Shown: positions 49,197-58,800 of the stretch, one piece after another
Position numbering within the stretch: position 1 is the first letter of the stretch
How the letters are laid out: each line of letters opens with the position of its first letter
Assembly: GCF_017901175.1 (NCBI RefSeq)
Contig: NZ_CP072793.1
Location: 1,178,001 to 1,242,000 of the forward strand
Length of the DNA stretch: 64,000 nt
From: Thiothrix unzii
Lineage (GTDB): Bacteria; Pseudomonadota; Gammaproteobacteria; Thiotrichales; Thiotrichaceae
Reading direction: 5' to 3'
Notes under the pieces: model-generated
What the model saw: only the letters and a program-made list of their open reading frames with translations
Databases searched by the model: none
What the model was told of the DNA's origin: nothing
Made by a program: the position numbers and the translations under genes

Positions 49197-51401
49197 ATGT
49201 TATTTGGCAGAACCCAAAAGAACCCTATCAAAATCGCCGATAAACAGGTGGCGGAATGGAAATACGCCGCCTGCGGCTATTGTTCCACGGGCTGTTCCAT
49301 CGAGGTCGGTTTGAATGCTGATGGCACACCTGTCGCTTCACGCGGCGTGGCAGATGCGGATGTGAACCGTGGCAAGCTGTGCCTGAAAGGGATTTTCGAG
49401 CATGAACTGTTCACCTCCGCCGGACGCGGCTTGGCTCCAATGCTGCGCAACCACTGGCATGACCAGTGGCAACCCACCCAATGGGATACCGCGCTGGACA
49501 AGTTGCACGACGAAATCCGCCGGGTGCAAGCCAAACACGGGCCGGATTCGTTCGCCATCATTTCCACCGGGCAAATGCTCACCGAGGAATTTTATACCTT
49601 GGGCAAGCTCACCCGTGGGCTGATTGGTACAAACAACTACGACGGCAACACCACCTTGTGTATGTCGTCGGCGGTGTCCGGCTACAAGCGTTCGTTCGGG
49701 TCGGATGGCCCGCCGGGGTGCTATGAGGATTTCGAGCATACGGGCTGCCTGATTGCGTGGGGTTCCAACCTGCCGGAACAGCACCCGATCATTTACTGGC
49801 GCATGAAAGAGGCGCAGGAAAAGTCCGGCTTCCCGCTGATTGTGGTTGACCCGCGTGTGACCATGCTGGCGCAGAATGCGAATATGCACCTGACCATCAC
49901 GCCGGGGACGGATGTGGTGTTGATGAACGCCATGATGCACGTCATTTTCAAGGAAGGCTTGCACGACCAGCGTTACATCGACGCGAATACCAACGGTGTT
50001 GAGGCATTACGGACGGAAGTTGAAAAATATGACCCCGTAACCGCTGCCAAAATCTGCGGCATCGACGAAGACACCATCCGTGTGGTAGCGCGTACCTTCG
50101 CCAAAGCCCCGGCTGCGATGCAAATCTGGACAATGGGCATCAACCAGTCTACCCACGGCTCCGATGGCGTGGTGGGCATCAACAACCTCGCGCTAATCAC
50201 GGGGAATATCGGTAAACCGGGCGGCACGTCCTTGTCGATCACCGGGCAATGCAATGCAATGGGCACACGCGAATGGTCATCCTGTTCCGGCTTGCCCAGC
50301 TTCCGCTATCTGGAAGTGCCGGAACACCGTGAGGAAGTCGCCAAATTCTGGAATGTTGACCCGGAATTTTTCCCCAAAAAACGCGGGATGCTGCAAACCG
50401 ACATCTATCAGGCGATGGAAGCGGGGCAAATCAAGGGCTTGTGGCTGATTGCCACCAACCCGATGAGTTCCTTGCCCAATACCGCCCGCATCCGCCGTGC
50501 AATGGAGCAACTGGAATTCTGCTGCGTGCAGGACTGCTATCAGGACACCGAAAGTGCGCAATACGCCCATATGTACTTGCCCGCCGGAACATGGGCGGAA
50601 AAAGACGGGGTAATGACCAACACCGAACGCCGCATCAACCGCGTCAAGCCAGTGACTGCCCCACCGGGCGAAGCCAAACCCGACCTGTGGATTTTCAACC
50701 GCGTGGCGGAACGCTTCAATAAGGCAGGCAAGGTGAATTTCCCAGAACAGGCAGGTGATATTTTCCTCGAAATGGGGCAACTGTCAAAGGGACGGCTGGC
50801 GGACATTTCCGGTATGGATCACGCATTGCTGGAACAAAACCGTGGGGTGCAATGGCCCTACACCGCCACCCAGCGCGAGCAAGGCGAAGCCCCGCCCAAA
50901 GGCGGCAAGCGCATTTACACAGTGGATGGCACGTTCAGCTACCCCGACGGTCGCGCCAAACTCATCCCGCTGCCTTTCATCGACAATAACGAAGTGCCGG
51001 ATGAAAAATTCCCAGTGTGGCTGAATACTGGACGCTTGATCGAGCATTGGCACGGGCGCACCAAGACCGGGAAAATCGGTAACAACAACAAGTACAGCCC
51101 GATTCCGTTCATCGAAATCAACCCGGATTTGGCGGCGGAACTTGGCATCCAACGTGGCGAATACGTGCGGTTGGTGTCACGGCGCGGCGATGCGGTAGCG
51201 ATGGCGCAACCGACCCACCGCGTCCCCAAAAACATGGTGTTTTTGCCGTTCCACTTCCATGACTGCGCCAACCGCCTGACCTTGGGTTTGCTTGACCCGC
51301 ACTCTCGCCAGCCTGCCTACAAGCAGTCAGCGGTGCGCATCGAGACGATTGCCGATCAGGTGGCAGCAGCAAAACTGTCGATGGAAATGCGGAAGTTCTA
51401 A
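49197..51401 (+). CDS. nasA: NasA-type assimilatory nitrate reductase catalytic subunit
   Basis: The 734-residue molybdopterin oxidoreductase has an N-terminal [4Fe-4S] motif C26-x2-C29-x3-C33 (CGYCSTGC) with the fourth Cys in GKLCLKG. The molybdenum ligand is likely Cys about 154 in NTTLCMSSAVSG, as in Nas/Nap, unlike the Asp of NarG. There is no Tat signal, so it is cytoplasmic. It lacks the C-terminal NasA ferredoxin-binding extension of some homologues. The downstream DmsBC-like fusion suggests electrons come from quinol. Formate dehydrogenase is less likely since no Sec/Cys-His pair is seen. Confidence 0.87.
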   Translation: MLFGRTQKNPIKIADKQVAEWKYAACGYCSTGCSIEVGLNADGTPVASRGVADADVNRGKLCLKGIFEHELFTSAGRGLAPMLRNHWHDQWQPTQWDTALDKLHDEIRRVQAKHGPDSFAIISTGQMLTEEFYTLGKLTRGLIGTNNYDGNTTLCMSSAVSGYKRSFGSDGPPGCYEDFEHTGCLIAWGSNLPEQHPIIYWRMKEAQEKSGFPLIVVDPRVTMLAQNANMHLTITPGTDVVLMNAMMHVIFKEGLHDQRYIDANTNGVEALRTEVEKYDPVTAAKICGIDEDTIRVVARTFAKAPAAMQIWTMGINQSTHGSDGVVGINNLALITGNIGKPGGTSLSITGQCNAMGTREWSSCSGLPSFRYLEVPEHREEVAKFWNVDPEFFPKKRGMLQTDIYQAMEAGQIKGLWLIATNPMSSLPNTARIRRAMEQLEFCCVQDCYQDTESAQYAHMYLPAGTWAEKDGVMTNTERRINRVKPVTAPPGEAKPDLWIFNRVAERFNKAGKVNFPEQAGDIFLEMGQLSKGRLADISGMDHALLEQNRGVQWPYTATQREQGEAPPKGGKRIYTVDGTFSYPDGRAKLIPLPFIDNNEVPDEKFPVWLNTGRLIEHWHGRTKTGKIGNNNKYSPIPFIEINPDLAAELGIQRGEYVRLVSRRGDAVAMAQPTHRVPKNMVFLPFHFHDCANRLTLGLLDPHSRQPAYKQSAVRIETIADQVAAAKLSMEMRKF

Positions 51402-51413
51402 AGGGAAAACAAG

Positions 51414-53303
51414 ATGTTTAAAGTACGCGAAAACGAGCCGGACTACGCCCTGCTCAACGACCCGACCAGCCAGACCGTCAACCGTTATGGCAAACCGATT
51501 GAAACCGTGGCGGCTGACGATGCCCGCCGCGACCAGTCGTTGAACATCAACGGTGATGGCGAAGTGGGCAGCAACCCCAACCGTTACAAGCAGCACGGTT
51601 TCTATTTCAATGCCGACAACTGCATTGCCTGCCATGCCTGTGAAGCGGCGTGCAGCGAAAAGAACGACAATCCGGCGCATATTGCGTTCCGATCAGTTGG
51701 CTTCGTGGAAGGCGGCACTTACCCCGATTACCGCCGCATCAACATTTCGATGGCGTGCAACCACTGCGACGACCCGGTGTGTTTGAAAGGTTGCCCGACC
51801 CGCGCTTATACCAAGCTCGCTGAATACGGCGCGGTGCTACAAGACCCGGACACCTGTTTCGGCTGCGGTTACTGCACGTGGGTTTGCCCTTACAATGCAC
51901 CACAGCTTGACCCGGTGAAGGGGCAAGTGAGCAAGTGCAATATGTGCGTGGATCGGCTGGAAGTCGGCTTGAAACCCGCCTGTGTGTCCGCTTGTCTGGG
52001 CAAGGCACTGGATTTTGGTGTGGTGGAAAATGTTCCTGAAGGGCGCGAACAAGCGAAAGCGGCAATCCCCGGTTTCCCGCGCACTGACATTACCCACCCG
52101 AATATCCGTTTCCAGCAGAAAAAGGCGGTGCAACGCGACATGGTGCGGGTGGACAGTACCCCGCTGAAATACCACCGCGATGAGGTGGATGGTGCGTACA
52201 AGCCGACGCTTGACCCCAAGCACGGCTTCAAGCGTGAATGGAATGTGCAGAAATTACTGGGTTCGCACGAGAACGCGCACGTCGCGTTTACCCTGAGTGT
52301 GCAGGCGGTGATGGGTGCATTCCTGCTGCTGGCAATCGGGGCATGGCTGCATATTCCGGCGGTGATTGGGTTTATTGGTAGTGATGCTTATATTCCAACC
52401 ACGATTGCCATGATCCTGTTACATACCGTTGGTCTTGCTAAACTGAATTTGCATCTGGGCAAGCCACACCGTTTCTATCGGGGGTTTTACAACCTGAAAC
52501 TGTCGCCCGTCAGCCGTGAAATTGCCGGAGTATCGTTATTTTTTATGGGGTTGGCGGGGTACAGTTTCTTTGCCCTGTTTGAGGGTGGCTTTGCTGCTTT
52601 CCTGCAAAATGCCTTTACTGCTGTGGGTTTGGCGGGGATGGGGTTCGGTGGTTACTATATGTACAAACTGTACCGCATTCCGGCACGACCGTTTTGGAAT
52701 CACTGGCAAACCGGCAGCAGCTTTGCGGGGACAGCCCTGACGCTGGGCAGCTTGTTGCTGGCATTGGTGGCGTTAGTGTTCGGTGCAATGACACCCGCAT
52801 TGGGCGCAACACTCGCGAGTGTTGCGGGCTTGGGGCTGGCACTGGAAGCGGTCGGTTTGTTGTTCCATGCGCGTGATTTGCAAGGGGCAGAGAGTGAGGG
52901 GGCAGCATCGTTTTACGAGCAAACCACCACTTACGGCAATTCGTACTGGCTGCGTAACGGCTTGCTGGCAGCAGCGTTGTTACTGGCAACAGGCATGGTG
53001 GCAACCGATAGCAGTAGTGTGCTGGCATTCGGTTTGTTGACGTTGTTGGCACTGGCTTCCGCGATTATCGGGCGGGCGTTGTTCTATGTGCTGGTGATCC
53101 CCACCACCATGCCGGGCGCGTTTTTCTGGAAGAACAAGGGCTTTGTGGAACATGCCCGCGATAGCGGTTTGGCGGATATGCCGCAACTGGGGGTGGCTTA
53201 CGAACATCATCACCCGTTCAAGCTGGATGAGTTGCTGGAAACGGTGCGCACCACCAGCCTGCAAGAGAAAATTGCCCAAGCCAAACGCATTGTGACCGGT
53301 TGA
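51414..53303 (+). CDS. DmsB-DmsC-like fusion: iron-sulfur electron carrier joined to a membrane quinol dehydrogenase
   Basis: The protein is 629 residues. The N-terminal part (to about 250) has four clusters in DmsB/NrfC style: CIACHACEAACSEKN, CNHCDDPVCLKGCP, CFGCGYCTWVCP and CNMCVDRLEVGLKPAC. The C-terminal part has about eight membrane helices of the DmsC type (SLFFMGLAGYSFFALFEGG, FYNLKLSPVSREIAGVS). No Tat signal is seen, consistent with a cytoplasm-facing electron path. Gene order indicates it delivers quinol electrons to the NasA enzyme. Its first 65 residues precede the first cluster and are of unknown role. Confidence 0.87.
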   Translation: MFKVRENEPDYALLNDPTSQTVNRYGKPIETVAADDARRDQSLNINGDGEVGSNPNRYKQHGFYFNADNCIACHACEAACSEKNDNPAHIAFRSVGFVEGGTYPDYRRINISMACNHCDDPVCLKGCPTRAYTKLAEYGAVLQDPDTCFGCGYCTWVCPYNAPQLDPVKGQVSKCNMCVDRLEVGLKPACVSACLGKALDFGVVENVPEGREQAKAAIPGFPRTDITHPNIRFQQKKAVQRDMVRVDSTPLKYHRDEVDGAYKPTLDPKHGFKREWNVQKLLGSHENAHVAFTLSVQAVMGAFLLLAIGAWLHIPAVIGFIGSDAYIPTTIAMILLHTVGLAKLNLHLGKPHRFYRGFYNLKLSPVSREIAGVSLFFMGLAGYSFFALFEGGFAAFLQNAFTAVGLAGMGFGGYYMYKLYRIPARPFWNHWQTGSSFAGTALTLGSLLLALVALVFGAMTPALGATLASVAGLGLALEAVGLLFHARDLQGAESEGAASFYEQTTTYGNSYWLRNGLLAAALLLATGMVATDSSSVLAFGLLTLLALASAIIGRALFYVLVIPTTMPGAFFWKNKGFVEHARDSGLADMPQLGVAYEHHHPFKLDELLETVRTTSLQEKIAQAKRIVTG

Positions 53304-53317
53304 AAGAGGAACTGAGC

Positions 53318-53710
53318 ATGACAGTACAAGTTTACGCCAACAATATGCAAACCAACCCCTACGCCATTTACAACCTTGCAGTGGTGGTGGATGGGGTGGA
53401 AGTGCTGACCGATCAAGAGGGTTACATTCAGAACATGGATGAGTGGAGCGCGGGTTTCGCCACCGCCCTCGCTGCCCGCGAAGGGCTAGAACTGACGGCG
53501 GAACATTGGGATGTGATCCATTTCATTCGCGAGTATCAGGAAACGCATCGGGTGCAAGCTCCGGTACGCGACATGATCAAGCATTTCAGTCAGTTGTGGG
53601 GGAAAGAGCGTGGCAATAACCGTTACCTGCACGAAATTTTCCCGAATGGCGGGCCGCAGAAGCAGGGTAATCGGCTGGCGGGGATTCGACGGACGAAGGG
53701 GGAGCATTGA
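53318..53710 (+). CDS. Cysteine-less DsrC/TusE-superfamily protein (second copy)
   Basis: The 130-residue protein is a clear paralogue of the gene before narG: TNPYAIYNLAVVVDG, DQEGYIQNMDEWSAGF, APVRDMIKHFSQLWG and an identical C-terminal arm GGPQKQGNRLAGIRRTKGEH. Both DsrC cysteines are absent. ATG 53318 has AAGAGG upstream; a TTG start six codons earlier is rejected. It is last in the nirBD-nasA-dmsBC operon, so each nitrate reductase in the window has its own copy. A regulatory or assembly role is inferred. Confidence 0.88.
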   Translation: MTVQVYANNMQTNPYAIYNLAVVVDGVEVLTDQEGYIQNMDEWSAGFATALAAREGLELTAEHWDVIHFIREYQETHRVQAPVRDMIKHFSQLWGKERGNNRYLHEIFPNGGPQKQGNRLAGIRRTKGEH

Positions 53711-53732
53711 TACTTCCCGTGTCCAATTAGAA

Positions 53733-53767
53733 TCGGGTATAGGTATTTGCTTATACCCGACAATTTT
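53733..53767 (+). terminator. Probable terminator of the nirB-nas operon
   Basis: TCGGGTATA (53733-53741) and TATACCCGA (53752-53760) form a perfect 9-base-pair stem, followed by CAATTTTG, a weak U-tract. It sits 23 bases after the DsrC-like stop. Confidence 0.6.
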
Positions 53768-53809
53768 GCTAGATTCGATCCAGTAACTCATAGGACATTC
53801 ATTAATCGT

Positions 53810-54151
53810 ATGCGCAAGCACATTGTCACATTCCTCATCTTGCTGATGGCTGCCCTGCCAGTCTGGTCAGCGTCGATGGTGTGCCATCATGTGCAAACAA
53901 TGCCGCAGATGATGAGCATGATGGATGCGCAAGCCACTAACCATCACTGCTGCCTTGAAATGCAAAAACAGCAGTCGACGCAAGTTTCCGCTGATACTTG
54001 CCATTGCGACCAACTCCAGCACGCACAGTTTGTCCTGAGTTTGCCAATGTTGCCTGCTGCCGTACCGCCAGACAGTTTCATCCCGCAAGTCTTCTCCCCA
54101 CAAGTATTGCCAGAAGCTGCTGACGTACCCTACCGCCCACCGATTGCCTGA
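53810..54151 (+). CDS. Small exported Cys/His/Met-rich protein of the metal-efflux cluster
   Basis: The 113-residue protein has a signal peptide (MRKHIVTFLILLMAALPVWSA is the hydrophobic region; cut near WSAS). The mature part is rich in metal-binding residues: MVCHHVQ, NHHCCLEM and DTCHCDQLQH. It resembles short DUF2946-like proteins found next to copper and heavy-metal efflux genes, but the match is loose. Probably periplasmic metal binding. A start 21 codons upstream has no better ribosome site and would bury the signal peptide. Confidence 0.6.
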   Translation: MRKHIVTFLILLMAALPVWSASMVCHHVQTMPQMMSMMDAQATNHHCCLEMQKQQSTQVSADTCHCDQLQHAQFVLSLPMLPAAVPPDSFIPQVFSPQVLPEAADVPYRPPIA

Positions 54152-54155
54152 AGAA

Positions 54156-54213
54156 CCCCTCACCCCGTCCCTCTCCCTCCCTTCGGCTACGCTCAGGGAG
54201 CGGAGAGGGGAGA
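54156..54213. repeat. REP-like palindromic intergenic repeat
   Basis: It begins CCCCTCACCCC like the element at 21030 and then forms a long hairpin: CCTCTCC-CTCCCT (54170-54182) pairs with AGGGAG-C-GGAGAGG (54195-54208) around TTCGGCTACGCT. There is no U-run. Likely a dispersed repeat of this genome inserted between two genes of one operon. Confidence 0.6.
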
Positions 54214-54242
54214 AGACGTGTTCAACATTCAGGTAAACAATA

Positions 54243-55838
54243 ATGAAACGATTAAAACGCGCCGCATTAAGCGGCTGCTTGCTCATGGGTATGGCAAGCC
54301 TCCCCCTGCCCGTGTTGGCGCACGGCGGCGAAGATCACAGCCACGGCGATGCAACCCCCGCGCCCCTCATTCCCCCTGCCAGTAGCGGGGTACGTTGGGA
54401 ACTGCAATCACCCGATGTGGAATTGTTCGGCATTATCAGTGCAGGCAAGCTGACGCTGTACGTGGACAGATTCGCCACCAACGAACCCATTCCCAACGCC
54501 AAGGTAGAGTTGGAAAGCAAGGGGCAGAAACTGACCCTGCAAACCGATGCCAAGGGCATTGTCCAAGTGGATGCAGGCTGGCTTGCCACGCCGGGGCGTT
54601 ACGAAATCACTGCCACCGTCTTGGCAAAAGGCATTAATGACTTACTGATTGGCACGGTACAGATTCCTACCGCTACCAACGGTGAGGGCAAGGGTGATTC
54701 TTCCCCTTGGTGGAAATTCTGGGGCAATTTCTTGCAAGACGCTTTGTTGCCCCAAACGGCTTTTGCCCACGGTGGTGAAGACCACAGCCATGCAGGTGAT
54801 GAACCCGCTGCCGCCGTTGCCTTACCTACCGCGCAAGACAAACCCACCCGGTTGACGGATGGTAGCCTGTTTATGCCCAAACCCGCCCAACACCTGCTGG
54901 GTATCCGCACCGCCTTGGGGAAACCGCAAGCGGTCGCACAAAGCTTCACCCTTAACGGCGTGGTCGTGACCGACCCCAACGCCAGTGCCGTGATCCAGCC
55001 GACCATGGGCGGACGTTTGCTTGCCCCCGAAGGTGGTTTCCCTGCACTGGGCAGCCGCGTGAAACAAGGGCAAACCCTTGCTATCCTTGAACCCGCCGCC
55101 AGCAATACCGACAAAGGCGACCAACAAGACAAGATCGCTGAAGTACGTTCCGAACTGGTGCTGGCAGAGAAAAATGCTGTACGGCTGGCAAGCATTGCAG
55201 GCGTTGTTCCACAAATGGAAGTGGATGCGGCACGTAACACCGCCGACACCCTCAAAGCTCGCCTCAAAGCCCTGCAAGGCAGCCTTGCGCAACAGCCACA
55301 ACCGCTGTTGGCACCACTGTCCGGTATTATCAGCAGTGCCAAGGTGGTGTTAGGGCAACAAGCCAATGCGGGCGATGTCTTGTTTGAAATCATCGACCCA
55401 GAACAGCTACAAGTCGAGGCTCTCGCCTACGACGCGACAGTAGCGGCACAAATCATAGGTGCAACCGCAACCCTCAATGCTCAACCTCTGACACTTGACT
55501 TTATCGGCAGCAGCCAACAACTGCGCAACCAAGCACTGCCCCTCCGTTTTAAGGTGGAAGCGAGAGGAGAATCCACTCTCACTATCGGGCAACCGCTCAA
55601 ACTCGCCGTGCAAACCCGCACCAGCATTCAAGGAACACTCTTACCCGCCAGCAGCGTGGTCAACAATAACCAGCAACAGCCAACCGTGTGGGTAAAAACC
55701 GCCGCCGAACGCTTCACGCCACATGTGGTCAAGTTGCAAACGCTGGATGCCGATACCGTAATCATTACCGAAGGCTTACCGAACAGCAGTATCCGTGCCG
55801 TCACCAGCAGCGCGGCTTTATTGGCGCAAGTGCGCTAG
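54243..55838 (+). CDS. Periplasmic adaptor (CzcB/CusB type) of an RND metal efflux pump
   Basis: The 531-residue membrane fusion protein has a signal peptide ending near VLAHGGED. It has two His-rich metal-binding stretches, HGGEDHSHG right after the signal and again FAHGGEDHSHAGDEP near residue 180. The lipoyl/hairpin region follows (PTMGGRLLAPEGG, VKQGQTLAILEPA, coiled coil, LLAPLSGIISSAKVV). It links the inner-membrane pump to an outer-membrane channel. No CzcC/TolC-like gene is in the cluster, so the channel must be elsewhere. The metal cannot be named from sequence alone. Confidence 0.85.
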   Translation: MKRLKRAALSGCLLMGMASLPLPVLAHGGEDHSHGDATPAPLIPPASSGVRWELQSPDVELFGIISAGKLTLYVDRFATNEPIPNAKVELESKGQKLTLQTDAKGIVQVDAGWLATPGRYEITATVLAKGINDLLIGTVQIPTATNGEGKGDSSPWWKFWGNFLQDALLPQTAFAHGGEDHSHAGDEPAAAVALPTAQDKPTRLTDGSLFMPKPAQHLLGIRTALGKPQAVAQSFTLNGVVVTDPNASAVIQPTMGGRLLAPEGGFPALGSRVKQGQTLAILEPAASNTDKGDQQDKIAEVRSELVLAEKNAVRLASIAGVVPQMEVDAARNTADTLKARLKALQGSLAQQPQPLLAPLSGIISSAKVVLGQQANAGDVLFEIIDPEQLQVEALAYDATVAAQIIGATATLNAQPLTLDFIGSSQQLRNQALPLRFKVEARGESTLTIGQPLKLAVQTRTSIQGTLLPASSVVNNNQQQPTVWVKTAAERFTPHVVKLQTLDADTVIITEGLPNSSIRAVTSSAALLAQVR

Positions 55839-55847
55839 GGGGCTACC

Positions 55848-58800
55848 ATGTTTAACGCGATTATCCAGACCAGCCTGAAACAACGCTTGTTCGTGTTGAT
55901 GGGGGCATTGCTGCTGATGTTGTACGGGTTGTTTACCCTGCGACAATTGCCGGTGGATGTATTCCCCGACCTCAATAAACCCACCGTCACCCTGATGACC
56001 GAAGCGGCAGGCATTGCACCGGAAGAGGTCGAACAACTAGTCACCTTCCCGCTGGAAACGGCGATGAATGGGCTGGAAGGCGTGACACGGGTACGTTCCG
56101 TCTCCGGTGTGGGCTTGTCGATTGTGTATGTAGAATTTGGCTGGGGGACGGACATTTACCGTAACCGCCAGCAAGTTTCTGAGCGACTCGGAGCAGTTAC
56201 CAACCAGTTACCGGCGGGCGTTGTGCCACAAATGTCGCCGATCAGTTCGATCATGGGTGAGATTTTGCTGGTGGCAATGACGGCGGAAGAGGGCAAAGCA
56301 ACACCGATGGAGGTGCGGGATTTGGCGGAGTGGGTGGTGCGCCCGCGCTTGCTAGGGATTCCGGGAGTATCACAAGTGATCCCGATGGGCGGCGAAGTAC
56401 GCCAGTACCGCATCACCCCCGATGTGGCAAACATGGAACGCCTCAACATCAGCATCAGCCAGTTGCAGACCGCGCTGCACGGCTTTGCCAGCAATACCAG
56501 CGGCGGCTTTCTGGAAGCACAGTCGCAGGAATACCTGATCCGCAACATTGGGCGCACCACCAAGCTGGAAGACATGCAGCAATTAGTGGTAGCACACCGT
56601 GACAACGTGCCGATCCTGTTGCAGCAGGTGGCGAAGGTGGAATTTGCCGCAGGGGTAAAGCGCGGGGAAGCCAGTTTCATGGGCAAACCGGCGGTCATCC
56701 TGTCGGTGCAAAAACAGCCCAGTGTCGATACGGTCAAGCTCACCCGCGAAGTGGAAAGTGCCTTGGCAGAGATCAACCGCAACCTGCCAGCCGGGGTAAA
56801 GGCGGATAACCTGCTGTTCAAGCAAGCCAATTTCATCGAAAGTGCCATCAGCAATGTGGAGGAAGCCTTGCGTGACGGGGCTATCATGGTGGTGATCGTG
56901 CTGTTTTTGTTCTTGCTGAATGTGCGCACCACGCTGATTTCACTGACCGCCATCCCGCTATCCTTGCTGGCAGCAGGTTTGGTGTTTCATGCGTTTGGCT
57001 TGTCGGTCAATACCATGACGCTGGGCGGTTTGGCGATTGCCTTGGGCGAACTGGTGGATGATGCGGTCGTCGATGTGGAAAACGTGCTGCGCCGCCTGCG
57101 CCAGAATGCGTTGCTGCCCGCGCCATTGCCAGCCTTGCAGGTGATTGCGGCGGCTTCGCGGGAAGTACGTTCCGGGGTGGTGTATGCCACGCTGATTGTG
57201 GTGCTGGTGTTCGTGCCGCTGTTCTTTTTGGCGGGAATTGAAGGGCGCTTGTTTACGCCGCTGGGCATTGCCTACATTGTGTCGATACTGGCGAGCTTGG
57301 GGGTGGCGGTCACGGTGACGCCGGTGTTGTGTTATTACTTGCTGGGGAAACAAACGGCGGAAGAAAAGCCAGATTCCCCGCTAGTCCGCCTCCTTAAACG
57401 CCTCGACACCCGCCTGTTGCACTGGTCATTTCGCCACGTCAAGCTATTGCTCAGTGCTGCCATGATCGTGGTATTGCTCGCTATCGCCAGCATCCCGTTT
57501 TTTCCCCGCGCCTTCCTGCCCGCGTTCAACGAAGGCACGTTGACGGTCAGCCTGCTGTTGCAACCGGGCATTTCCCTGACCGAATCCAACCGCATTGGCA
57601 CATTAGCAGAAAACCTGTTGTTGCAAGTGCCAGAGGTAAAACAGGTCGGGCGGCGCACCGGACGCGCTGAACTGGACGAACACGCCGAAGGGGTGCATTC
57701 GGGCGAAATTGACGTGGACTTGAAGCCTTCGGAACGTGGGCGTGATGCGGTCTTGGCGGACATCCGTGCAAGGTTGGCGGTAATCCCAGCTTCCATCAAC
57801 ATCGGGCAACCGATTTCGCACCGCCTTGATCATTTGCTTTCTGGAGTCAGGGCGCAAATCGCCTTGAAAGTGTTTGGTGATGACACTGACACTTTACGTA
57901 GCTTGGCAACGGCGCTGCAAACCCGCTTGGCAGCGATTCCCGGCGTGGTTGATCTGCAACTCGAAAAACAGGTGCGCATCCCGCAATTGCAGGTACGGGT
58001 GGATTACAACAAAGTGCAGCAGTACGGCGTTACCCCCGCCAGCATTAACCAAGCCCTCGAAACCCTTGCCAATGGCGCAACCGTCGCCCAAGTGCTGGAC
58101 AACAACCGCCGTGCTGACGTGGTGATCCGCCTGCAAGACACTGACCGCACTGCCCACGGTTTGCGCAACCTGCTGGTGGAAACCCATTCCGGTTACATCC
58201 CCTTGCAACAGATTGCCAGCATCGAAGACAGCAGCGGCCCCAACCAGATCGTGCGCGAAAACAGCCGCCGCCGCATCGTGCTATCCGCCAATGCCGCTGA
58301 TGGCGCGGATATGGCGGCGGTGGTGCAAGCCATCCGTGCGGAACTTGCCGCCTTTCCGTTACCCGAAGGCTATTTCACCCGCCTCGAAGGGCAGTTTCAG
58401 GCGCAAGAGGAAGCTACCCAACTCATTGCCATGCTCGCGCTGGTGTCGCTGACCCTGATTTTTCTGGTGCTGTACAGCCGTTACCAATCCAGCGTGTTGG
58501 CGCTCATCATCATGGGCAATATCCCGCTGGCACTGGTCGGCGGCGTGGTGGCGCTGTGGCTGGCGGGGCAAACGCTGTCGGTGGCAAGTCTGGTCGGCTT
58601 CATCACACTGGCGGGGATTTCGACCCGCAACGGCATCCTCAAAATCAGCCATTACCTGCATCTGGTGCAGCATGAAGGCGAAACCTTCGGCATCCCCATG
58701 ATCGTGCGCGGCAGCCTAGAACGCCTGACACCCGTGTTGATGACCGCGTTGGTGGCAGCGTTTGCGTTGCTGCCCCTGATCTTAGCCAGCGGCGAACCGG

